Origin: Prolixibacteraceae bacterium
GTDB taxonomy: Bacteria > Bacteroidota > Bacteroidia > Bacteroidales > Prolixibacteraceae
NCBI GenBank assembly: GCA_027858145.1
Contig: JAQIDF010000022.1
Coordinates: forward strand, 1-5,104
Length of the DNA stretch: 5,104 bases
Direction: 5' to 3'
Below the pieces are notes generated by a model, which ran no database searches, was not told the DNA's origin, and saw nothing but the letters and a program-made list of their open reading frames with translations. Both the position numbers and the translations under genes were made by a program. Positions 1 through 5,104 of the stretch are shown here, piece by piece. Positions within the stretch are counted from its first letter, which is position 1. Each line of letters begins with the position of its first letter.

Positions 1-1
1 G

Positions 2-106
2 TTCTTAAACGATTCAAAATTGACGATAATAGCACCGCTATATGAGGAGATTTTGAAGAAGTGTAAGGGCTCAAGACAAAAAAACATCCCGAAGGATAAA
101 ACTTAA
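2..106 (+). CDS. Possible C-terminal end of an unidentified upstream gene (5' truncated)
   Basis: Frame 2 is open from the window edge to a TAA at 104-106 and reads about 34 residues, ending in a Lys-rich tail (SRQKNIPKDKT). The segment LTIIAPLYEEILKKC looks like an amphipathic helix, as expected for a protein C-terminus. The stop lies 39 bases before trmD, a normal intergenic distance. Many M1-type aminopeptidases end in helices containing a similar 'PLY' or 'PIY' pattern, but the resemblance is too short for a family call. Frame 1 is also open at the edge but closes at 43-45, so it is the less likely tail. The function is not recognised, and whether this is coding at all depends on sequence to the left. 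Confidence 0.35.
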   Translation, partial: FLNDSKLTIIAPLYEEILKKCKGSRQKNIPKDKT

Positions 107-120
107 ACAGTTTCTTAAAC

Positions 121-128
121 TATTTTTG
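121..128 (+). promoter_or_regulatory. Bacteroidota-type -7 promoter element for trmD
   Basis: TATTTTTG matches the TAnnTTTG -7 consensus of the Bacteroidota primary sigma factor. It sits 17 bases before the trmD ATG, which predicts a short leader of about 12 bases. No good TTG or TTTG -33 element is visible at the expected distance, so the call rests on the -7 box and its position. Transcription from the upstream gene could also reach trmD. Confidence 0.55.
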
Positions 129-145
129 CAAAAAATAAGAACATC

Positions 146-817
146 ATGCGAATAGATATACTTACCATATTTCCTGAAATATTTGACGGTCCCTTCAACA
201 TGTCGATGCTCAAAAGAGCCCAGGAAAAGGGCATTGCTGAATTACACCTTCACAACATACGCGACTATTCTACCGACAAACAAAAATCGGTTGACGATTA
301 TGCGTTTGGTGGTGGCGCCGGTATGGTTATGATGATTCAGCCCATTGAAGACGTAATACTAAAATTAAAATCGGAGCGCAACTACGATGAAATCATTTAC
401 ATGACACCGGATGCCAACGTTTGGAATCAAAAAATGGCCAATCAACTTTCAATGACCGATAACATCATTATTCTATGTGGCCACTACAAAGGTGTCGATC
501 AACGAATACGCGACCACTACATTACCCGTGAAGTATCGATTGGAGACTATGTGCTTACGGGCGGCGAACTGGCTGCCGCAGTTGTGGTTGACAGCATTGT
601 ACGACTGATCCCCGGTGTTTTATCTGACGAAACATCAGCACTTACCGATTCTCACCAAGACGGACTGCTGAGCCCGCCAGTGTATACACGCCCATCTGAT
701 TATAATGGTTGGAAGGTACCAGAGGTATTGCTTTCGGGCAACACAAGGCTCGTTGAAGAGTGGCGTGAAGACAAAGCGATTGAACTCACAAAAAAAATTC
801 GTCCTGATTTACTCTAA
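146..817 (+). CDS. trmD: tRNA (guanine-N1-)-methyltransferase TrmD
   Basis: TrmD transfers a methyl group from S-adenosylmethionine to N1 of G37 in tRNAs that have G at position 36. This cytoplasmic modification prevents +1 frameshifting and is essential in most bacteria. The 223-residue product covers the whole family and lacks only the longer C-terminal tail of the 255-residue E. coli enzyme. It opens with MRIDILTIFPEIF, has the GGGAGMVM loop at 55-62, and carries the SPOUT trefoil-knot signatures LCGHYKGVDQR (110-120) and SIGDYVLTGGEL (131-142). Asp149 in VVVDS matches the catalytic Asp169 of the enterobacterial enzyme by motif position. The C-terminal tRNA-binding part includes PPVYTRP (177-183) and VPEVLLSGN (191-199). 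The ATG at 146 fits the family N-terminus exactly. The gene is not in the rimM-trmD-rplS arrangement familiar from Proteobacteria, at least on its 3' side, where prfC follows after 63 bases. Confidence 0.97.
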   Translation: MRIDILTIFPEIFDGPFNMSMLKRAQEKGIAELHLHNIRDYSTDKQKSVDDYAFGGGAGMVMMIQPIEDVILKLKSERNYDEIIYMTPDANVWNQKMANQLSMTDNIIILCGHYKGVDQRIRDHYITREVSIGDYVLTGGELAAAVVVDSIVRLIPGVLSDETSALTDSHQDGLLSPPVYTRPSDYNGWKVPEVLLSGNTRLVEEWREDKAIELTKKIRPDLL

Positions 818-826
818 AAATAAAAG

Positions 827-861
827 TTGTTGGGTAGTTTGAATTCTAAACTCTATTTTTG
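827..861 (+). promoter_or_regulatory. Promoter for prfC (-33 TTGTTG, -7 TATTTTTG)
   Basis: TTGTTG at 827-832 is followed, after 21 bases, by TATTTTTG at 854-861. This is the best complete -33/-7 pair in the window for the Bacteroidota consensus. The expected transcription start is a few bases past 861, leaving a leader of roughly 15 bases before the ATG at 881. The site overlaps the apparent 5' extension of the prfC reading frame and so argues against starting that gene at the upstream TTG. Confidence 0.65.
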
Positions 862-880
862 CGCCTTAAAATTTACATCC

Positions 881-2458
881 ATGAGTTTCAAAAGCGAAAT
901 CGAACGTCGAAAAACATTTGCCATTGTTAGTCACCCCGATGCGGGTAAAACCACACTTACCGAAAAATTATTACTTTTTGGGGGCGCCATTCATGTTGCC
1001 GGTGCTGTGAAAAGTAATAAGATTAAAAAAACAGCCACATCCGACTTTATGGAGATTGAGCGCCAGCGTGGTATATCGGTTGCTACATCGGTAATGGGTT
1101 TTGAATACAACGGCTACAAGGTAAATATTCTCGACACACCGGGTCACCAGGATTTTCAGGAAGACACCTTTCGTACCCTCACCGCAGTTGACAGCGTTAT
1201 CATCGTTATTGACGCTGCGAAAGGCGTAGAGCCACAAACCGAAAAACTCATGAGTGTATGCCGCATGCGCAAAACCCCGGTAATCGTGTTCGTTAATAAA
1301 ATGGACCGCCCCTCGGAAGATACGTTCATGCTGCTCGAAGAAATTGAAAAACAATTGCAAATTGCCACCCGCCCACTTAGCTGGCCTATTAACAGTGGAC
1401 CCGATTTTAAAGGAGTGTATAATCTTTTTAATTCAAGCCTGCAACTTTTTAATCCTAATGTTCAGGAAGTTGAAAAAAACATTGCTTTCGATAACCTTGA
1501 TGATGAAGAACTTGAAAATTGGATAAGCACTAAAGATGCTGAAACGTTACGTGAAGACGTAGAGCTTATTGAAGGTGTTTATCCTGAATTTGATGAAAAA
1601 GCATACAAAAATGGCGACCTTGCCCCTGTATTTTTTGGAAGTGCCCTTTATAATTTCGGCGTACAGGAGTTGCTCGATTCATTTTTACGAATCGCACCCA
1701 CCCCACTCCCAAGCAAATCAGCCGAGCGGGTTGTTGATCCATATGAAGAAGCTTTTAGCGGATTTGTTTTCAAGATACACGCTAACATCGACCCCAACCA
1801 CAGGAGCCGCATCGCTTTTGTGAAAATCTGTTCAGGAAAATTCGAACGCAATAAAGTGTATAAGCATACGCGGCTCAATAAACAATTCCGCATTTCGCAG
1901 CCCACAGCTTTTATGGCTTCTAAAAAGGAAACAGTTGATGAAGCTTATCCCGGTGATATTATAGGTATACCCGACACCGGAAATTTTATTATTGGAGATA
2001 CACTATCTGAAGGTGAAGATTTGCATTTTAAAGGTCTGCCAAGTTTTTCTCCGGAAATGTTCCGCTACATCGAAAATGCTAACCCCATGAAATCGAAGCA
2101 ACTCGAAAAGGGTATCGACCAACTCATGGACGAGGGTGTGGCGCAGTTGTTTACCAGCCAGCTCAACAACCGGAAGATTATTGGATGTGTAGGACAACTA
2201 CAGTTTGAGGTCATTCAGTATCGACTCGAACATGAATATGGTGCCAAATGTCGTTTCGAACCGATACAAATGTATAAAGCATGTTGGATAGAAAGCGATA
2301 ATCCTGAACGTATCGAAGAATTTAGAAAACGAAAAGTACAACGCATGGCCACTGACAAACAAGGCCGTAACGTATTTATGGCTAATTCTCCATTCATTTT
2401 ACAAATGGCACAGCAGGATTTCGATGATATTAAATTCCATTTTACATCCGAATTTTAA
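881..2458 (+). CDS. prfC: Peptide chain release factor 3 (RF3)
   Basis: RF3 is a ribosome-associated translational GTPase that removes RF1 or RF2 from the ribosome after peptide release. The 525-residue product is close to the 529 residues of E. coli RF3 and similar along its whole length. The GTPase domain shows G1 SHPDAGKTT (17-25), the switch I/G2 stretch RGISV (63-67), G3 DTPGH (85-89), G4 NKMD (139-142) and G5 GSAL (253-256). Domain II begins near residue 292 (FSGFVFKIHANIDPNHR), and the RF3-specific C-terminal domain includes VGQLQFEV (437-444). The ATG at 881 is chosen because MSFKSEIERRKTFAIVSHPD matches the family N-terminus. An in-frame TTG at 827 would add 18 residues with no family counterpart and would lie upstream of the predicted transcription start. 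The SHPD form of the P-loop and overall length separate RF3 from EF-G and from tetracycline ribosomal-protection proteins. RF3 is patchily distributed in bacteria and usually non-essential. The gene is intact. Confidence 0.97.
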   Translation: MSFKSEIERRKTFAIVSHPDAGKTTLTEKLLLFGGAIHVAGAVKSNKIKKTATSDFMEIERQRGISVATSVMGFEYNGYKVNILDTPGHQDFQEDTFRTLTAVDSVIIVIDAAKGVEPQTEKLMSVCRMRKTPVIVFVNKMDRPSEDTFMLLEEIEKQLQIATRPLSWPINSGPDFKGVYNLFNSSLQLFNPNVQEVEKNIAFDNLDDEELENWISTKDAETLREDVELIEGVYPEFDEKAYKNGDLAPVFFGSALYNFGVQELLDSFLRIAPTPLPSKSAERVVDPYEEAFSGFVFKIHANIDPNHRSRIAFVKICSGKFERNKVYKHTRLNKQFRISQPTAFMASKKETVDEAYPGDIIGIPDTGNFIIGDTLSEGEDLHFKGLPSFSPEMFRYIENANPMKSKQLEKGIDQLMDEGVAQLFTSQLNNRKIIGCVGQLQFEVIQYRLEHEYGAKCRFEPIQMYKACWIESDNPERIEEFRKRKVQRMATDKQGRNVFMANSPFILQMAQQDFDDIKFHFTSEF

Positions 2459-2508
2459 AAGGTATTGTTATACAACACATAAAAATTCATTTGACCCCCT
2501 ATTTTTAT

Positions 2509-2526
2509 AAAAATGGCACCATTTTT
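2509..2526. promoter_or_regulatory. Perfect 8+2+8 palindrome upstream of the regulator promoter (candidate operator)
   Basis: AAAAATGG (2509-2516) and CCATTTTT (2519-2526) are perfect inverted repeats separated by CA. The site ends 17 bases before the -7 box at 2544, so it overlaps the -33 region where a DNA-binding regulator would act. As RNA it could form only a weak, A/U-rich hairpin with a tight loop, and 51 bases separate it from the prfC stop, so a role as the prfC terminator is possible but less convincing. Assignment to the adjacent Nudix regulator is inference from position. Confidence 0.4.
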
Positions 2527-2543
2527 TAATTCATCTTTTTTCC

Positions 2544-2551
2544 TATATTTG
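2544..2551 (+). promoter_or_regulatory. Bacteroidota-type -7 promoter element for the regulator-transporter operon
   Basis: TATATTTG matches TAnnTTTG and is followed by C, as at the other two promoters in the window. No TTG-type -33 element lies 17-23 bases upstream. That region is taken by the palindrome and T-runs, which suits a weak or activator-dependent promoter. The expected start is near 2557, so the downstream ATG at 2587 would have a leader of about 30 bases. Confidence 0.6.
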
Positions 2552-2558
2552 CAATGTG

Positions 2559-2581
2559 TAATATTTACGCATTAAATAATA
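2559..2581. promoter_or_regulatory. Imperfect 23-bp palindrome just downstream of the predicted transcription start (candidate operator)
   Basis: The core TATTTA (2562-2567) and TAAATA (2573-2578) are perfect inverted repeats around CGCAT. After one mismatched pair (2561/2579) the symmetry continues with TA (2559-2560) and TA (2580-2581). Its position between the predicted transcription start and the start codon at 2587 is where a repressor would block initiation. The composition is very AT-rich, so a chance palindrome is a real alternative. No consensus for this regulator subgroup is asserted. Confidence 0.35.
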
Positions 2582-2586
2582 TAAAG

Positions 2587-3321
2587 ATGTCTAAAATAAT
2601 ACCCAACATTTCAGTTGACTGTGTCATATTCGGTTTTGATTTTAATAAATTAAATGTACTTTTAGTAGAACGCAAGCTTGAAGACGAGAAGTCCAAAGAA
2701 ACTTTGATTGACGACTGGACATTAATTGGTTACCACATTTACGAAGAAGAAGATACCGACTCGGCAGCAAAACGCATTTTAAAGAAACTCACAGGTTTAG
2801 ACCATATTTACCTTGAACAGTTTGAGGCATTTGGTGAAGTTTATCGTATAAATGACCCGAAAGACAAACTCTGGCTCAAATATCAAAGTGAAAGGTTCAG
2901 TGAACGGATTGTCACCATTGGTTACTTTTCACTAATCAACAGCACATCGGTTTCGTTGTCGTTACATGAACGCAATGTAAAATGGTTTCCACTGAACGAC
3001 CTGCCTGAATTGGGATTTGACCACAATAAAATACTTAACAAAGGGCTCGAACGGTTAAGAGACAAAATGCGCTCAGAACCCATTGGCTTTGAACTACTTC
3101 CTGGAAAATTTACCATTTCACAACTTCAAAGGCTCTACGAAGAAATATTAGGGACAAAATTTGACCGTCGTAATTTCCGGAAAAAAGTTTTGCAAATGAA
3201 ATATGTAATTCCGCTTGATGAAAAACAAAAAGGGGTGAAACACAAGCCTGCTCAATTATTCATATTTAGCCGCGAAGTATATGAAAAAACAAAAACCGAG
3301 CGTTTTGATTTTTCTATTTAA
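2587..3321 (+). CDS. Nudix-fold winged-helix transcriptional regulator (NrtR/AraR-like)
   Basis: This cytoplasmic regulator combines a Nudix sensor domain with a C-terminal winged helix, the architecture of NrtR and of the Bacteroides arabinose regulator AraR. In the 244-residue product, residues 8-138 form the Nudix domain, opening with SVDCVIFGFD. The expected Nudix box runs from G48 to L71 (GYHIYEEEDTDSAAKRILKK then LTGL). The metal-binding REUxEE core has become R-I-L-K-K-L, so hydrolysis is unlikely and ligand sensing is the probable role. Residues 169-228 are the winged helix, with ELLPGKFTISQLQRLYEEIL and a probable recognition helix at DRRNFRKK (193-200). The ATG at 2587 is preferred over the in-frame ATG at 2554, which would sit at or before the predicted transcription start and add 11 residues ahead of the usual family N-terminus. 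The sugar transporter begins 22 bases downstream, pointing to control of carbohydrate uptake. The effector is unknown; NAD-related control, as for classical NrtR, is less likely in this context. Confidence 0.85.
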   Translation: MSKIIPNISVDCVIFGFDFNKLNVLLVERKLEDEKSKETLIDDWTLIGYHIYEEEDTDSAAKRILKKLTGLDHIYLEQFEAFGEVYRINDPKDKLWLKYQSERFSERIVTIGYFSLINSTSVSLSLHERNVKWFPLNDLPELGFDHNKILNKGLERLRDKMRSEPIGFELLPGKFTISQLQRLYEEILGTKFDRRNFRKKVLQMKYVIPLDEKQKGVKHKPAQLFIFSREVYEKTKTERFDFSI

Positions 3322-3343
3322 ATAACCATTTAACCAATATAAC

Positions 3344-4969
3344 ATGAACCGCGTTAACCAAAAACTAAAATTCACCGAAAAAATTGGCTATGCGCTCGGA
3401 GACGGGGCAGCAAATATAGCCTGGCGGGGAGTAGCTACCTTCCTTTTTGTTTTCTATACCGATGTATTCGGGTTGAATCCTGCAGCAGTTGGTCTTTTGA
3501 TGTTAATTGCCCGATCGAGCGATGGGGTTAGTGATGTATTGATGGGTATAATTGGAGATCGTACCAATTCAAGATGGGGGAAATTCCGTCCCTGGATTTT
3601 ATGGTCCGCCATCCCACTTGGTGTCATGCTGTCGTTACTTTTTACCAGTCCTGACCTTAGTCCAACCGGAAAAATTATCTACGCTTATACAACGTACATT
3701 ATTTTCACCTTGGTTTACACAGCCAACAACATACCTTATGGTGCATTAATGGCAGTTATGACCGGCGACGACAAAGAACGGACCAGTATTGGATCGTACC
3801 GGATGGTGGGAGCATTTGCCGGTGGAATGTTAGTACAAGGAGCTCTTCTCCTTTTGGTTTCAACTTTTGGCGACATCAATCCGACCATTGATGTTCAGAA
3901 AATAGAAAATGAAAAATATGAAATTGTGGTTTCCACGCCCGAAAATGTTGAAAATGTAAACATAAAAACGGAAGACGAGATTGCCACATTTGTATGGGCT
4001 GACCCTGAAATGGCCGACAGTGTTAATGTACCTACAAAAGGCAAAAGCTTCTCGATGGAAGCCAACGAAGAATATACATTTATTGTAGATGGTGAACCTG
4101 AATTAAATAAAAGTAAAATATTCATTATTGACCAAAAAGAAGGATACAGCAAGTCAATCTATTTGATGTCGGTTATACTTGTACTTTCTCTTATCATAAC
4201 CTTTTATTCGACCCGGGAACGGATAACACCACCCAAAACTCAAAAATCAGACCTAAAAAAGGACATTAAAGACCTGATAAGGAACAAACCCTGGGTTATC
4301 TTACTGGTTATAGGACTGTTATTCAACGTTTACAATTCTATAAAGCAAGGTATTGTTGTCATTTATTTCACACACTACCTCCACAATCAACTAATGGCCG
4401 GTACATATTTGGTTTCACTTATGGTTGCCTCGATAGCCGGGGCGATGGCTACCTCGTGGCTGAGTAAACGCCTGGGTAAACGAAAACTTTTTATTTATGC
4501 ATTAATTTTCTCCGGAGTGGTAAATGCATTGTTCATCTTTTGCGGGGCAGACAATACGCTTAGCATCTTTGCAATTGGTACCATCTCTGAATTTGCAGCT
4601 GCCATCTTCCCAACGCTGTTCTTTGCCATGCTGGGCGATGCTGCCGATTATTCAGAATATAAAAATGGACGCCGTGCAACAGGACTTATTTATTCTGCCG
4701 GATCATTTTCAACAAAATTCGGAGGTGGTGTGGCCGGAGCAATTATTGGTTTTGTGCTTGCTGCTTACAGTTACGACGGACAAGATCAGGCAGCCATACA
4801 AGGTGCTATCCCGGGTATTATAATGCTAATGAGCTGGATCCCAACAATTATTGCTCTTATAGCGGCTTTCCTTATGAAATTTTACCCGCTCGATCAGGAT
4901 AAACTAAACGAAATTACCATTGAATTAAACAATCGCAGAGACGATGAAAATGCTTTAGCAAATAATTAA
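3344..4969 (+). CDS. GPH-family (MelB-like) sugar/cation symporter with a large loop insertion
   Basis: This is an inner-membrane MFS transporter of the glycoside-pentoside-hexuronide:cation symporter family, expected to import a sugar or glycoside with H+ or Na+. Twelve membrane segments can be placed near 23-44, 47-70, 83-100, 111-136, 152-176, 271-290, 316-342, 352-372, 382-401, 406-432, 447-475 and 489-514. Family signatures include ARSSDGVSDVLMG (56-68), RWGKFRPWIL (77-86) and GDAADYSEYKNGRRATG (431-447). By alignment with MelB by eye, Asp55, Asp59 and Lys377 correspond to D60, D64 and K458, while Asp19 and Asp124 correspond to N24 and N129. The protein has 541 residues against about 460-475 for MelB-type proteins. 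The excess is an acidic hydrophilic stretch (about 177-270) between TM5 and TM6, predicted to face the periplasm. The gene follows the Nudix regulator by 22 bases and is probably co-transcribed with it. The substrate is not evident, because no catabolic gene lies in the window. Confidence 0.92.
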   Translation: MNRVNQKLKFTEKIGYALGDGAANIAWRGVATFLFVFYTDVFGLNPAAVGLLMLIARSSDGVSDVLMGIIGDRTNSRWGKFRPWILWSAIPLGVMLSLLFTSPDLSPTGKIIYAYTTYIIFTLVYTANNIPYGALMAVMTGDDKERTSIGSYRMVGAFAGGMLVQGALLLLVSTFGDINPTIDVQKIENEKYEIVVSTPENVENVNIKTEDEIATFVWADPEMADSVNVPTKGKSFSMEANEEYTFIVDGEPELNKSKIFIIDQKEGYSKSIYLMSVILVLSLIITFYSTRERITPPKTQKSDLKKDIKDLIRNKPWVILLVIGLLFNVYNSIKQGIVVIYFTHYLHNQLMAGTYLVSLMVASIAGAMATSWLSKRLGKRKLFIYALIFSGVVNALFIFCGADNTLSIFAIGTISEFAAAIFPTLFFAMLGDAADYSEYKNGRRATGLIYSAGSFSTKFGGGVAGAIIGFVLAAYSYDGQDQAAIQGAIPGIIMLMSWIPTIIALIAAFLMKFYPLDQDKLNEITIELNNRRDDENALANN

Positions 4970-4997
4970 AACATTAAGATATTATATTATGAAACGA

Positions 4998-5054
4998 ACA
5001 TGAACTTTTTTAATCAAAAGTTCGCCAAAGGCAATGATTAAAAGAAGTTCATGT
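4998..5054. repeat. Long inverted repeat (19-bp arms, one bulge) after the transporter gene
   Basis: The left arm is 4998-5016 (ACATGAACTTTTTTAATCA) and the right arm 5035-5054 (TGATTAAAAGAAGTTCATGT). They pair along their whole length except for one bulged G at 5044, giving 19 base pairs. The 18-base spacer contains a small GCC-AAA-GGC hairpin at 5024-5032. It starts 28 bases after the transporter stop, so it could act as a transcript end or mRNA-stabilising hairpin. It has no following T-run, so it is not a canonical intrinsic terminator. A palindromic dispersed repeat or an end of a mobile element is an equally good explanation. Confidence 0.75.
5002..5023. repeat. Alternative 8-bp hairpin sharing the left arm of the long inverted repeat
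   Basis: GAACTTTT (5002-5009) and AAAAGTTC (5016-5023) form a perfect 8-bp stem with a 6-base loop, TTAATC. This uses most of the left arm of the 4998-5054 repeat, so in single-stranded form the two structures exclude each other. The sequence therefore contains one GAACTTTT-type arm and two possible partners downstream of it. Confidence 0.55.
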
Positions 5055-5081
5055 GAGAGCGAAGCGGTTCCATACGTTCTC
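5055..5081. repeat. Second hairpin directly abutting the long inverted repeat
   Basis: GAGAGCG (5055-5061) and CGTTCTC (5075-5081) form a 7-bp stem with one G-U pair and a 13-base loop. It begins at the base after the previous repeat ends, so the two could stack. The stem is short and could arise by chance; its position next to the long repeat is why it is listed. Confidence 0.35.
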
Positions 5082-5104
5082 AAATTTAGAATTAAGCTAT
5101 GGAA
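5068..5104. repeat. Inverted repeat TTCCATA / TATGGAA reaching the window edge
   Basis: TTCCATA (5068-5074) and TATGGAA (5098-5104) are perfect inverted 7-mers around a 23-base AT-rich spacer. The second copy is the last seven bases of the window, so the full extent cannot be seen. It overlaps the loop of the preceding hairpin. The stretch has no complete gene. Both strands have short edge-open frames that are too short to call. Confidence 0.3.

Noticed and set aside
971..1368. Antisense open frames opposite the prfC GTPase domain
   Set aside because: They overlap a fully conserved RF3 coding sequence and their translations have no recognisable domain, so they are by-products of codon composition.
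2465..2475. TTGT-TAT-ACAA as a terminator for prfC
   Set aside because: The stem is four base pairs, AU-rich and lacks a T-run. No convincing prfC terminator was found.
2491..2511. TTGACC followed by TATAAA resembling a classical sigma-70 promoter
   Set aside because: Spacing is only 9 bases and Bacteroidota use the TTTG/TAnnTTTG consensus. A better placed -7 box exists at 2544-2551.
2554..2586. Upstream in-frame ATG at 2554 as the start of the Nudix regulator
   Set aside because: It lies three bases after the -7 box, at or before the expected transcription start, and adds 11 residues not expected in the family. The ATG at 2587 is better.
3895..4152. Antisense open frame opposite the transporter loop insertion
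   Set aside because: The + strand frame continues without interruption from TM5 through the insertion into TM6, so the insertion is part of the transporter. The antisense frame has no family features.
4998..5054. Integron attC site
   Set aside because: The palindrome lacks the RYYYAAC and GTTRRRY end motifs in the required positions, and no cassette structure is seen.
4982..5104. Minus-strand frame of about 40 codons open at the right edge
   Set aside because: It runs through all the inverted repeats, has no recognisable motif, and its start is outside the window. It is mentioned only as part of the possible dispersed repeat.

Overview
The window reads as chromosomal DNA from a member of the Bacteroidota, probably the class Bacteroidia. 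Three intergenic regions carry the TAnnTTTG -7 promoter element typical of that phylum, each followed by C. Start codons sit in AT-rich leaders without a clear Shine-Dalgarno sequence. The sugar-type regulator is of the Nudix plus winged-helix kind that Bacteroidota use for pentose control. A finer placement, for example a Marinilabiliales-like lineage, is only a guess. All four complete genes are on the + strand.

Layout. Positions 1-145 hold the probable last codons of an unidentified gene and the trmD promoter. Positions 146-817 are trmD, the tRNA m1G37 methyltransferase. Positions 881-2458 are prfC, peptide chain release factor 3, with its own promoter in the short gap after trmD. Positions 2459-2586 form a regulatory gap with a palindrome, a -7 box and a second palindrome just downstream of the expected transcription start. 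Positions 2587-3321 encode a Nudix-fold transcriptional regulator with a degenerate Nudix box, and 3344-4969 encode a GPH-family (MelB-like) sugar/cation symporter that carries a large extra loop. Positions 4970-5104 contain no convincing gene. They hold a long inverted repeat with an overlapping alternative hairpin, then a second hairpin and another inverted repeat that reaches the window edge.

The window has two functional halves. trmD and prfC are housekeeping translation genes: reading-frame maintenance through tRNA modification, and recycling of class I release factors. The regulator and transporter are 22 bases apart, on the same strand, with no promoter recognised between them, so they look like one operon. 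The simplest model is a sugar-responsive regulator controlling its own expression and uptake of the sugar, with catabolic enzymes beyond the window. The substrate cannot be read from the sequence.

No CRISPR array, tRNA, rRNA or complete insertion sequence was seen. The least explained parts are the soluble insertion in the transporter, the palindromes around the regulator promoter, and the structured region at the right edge.
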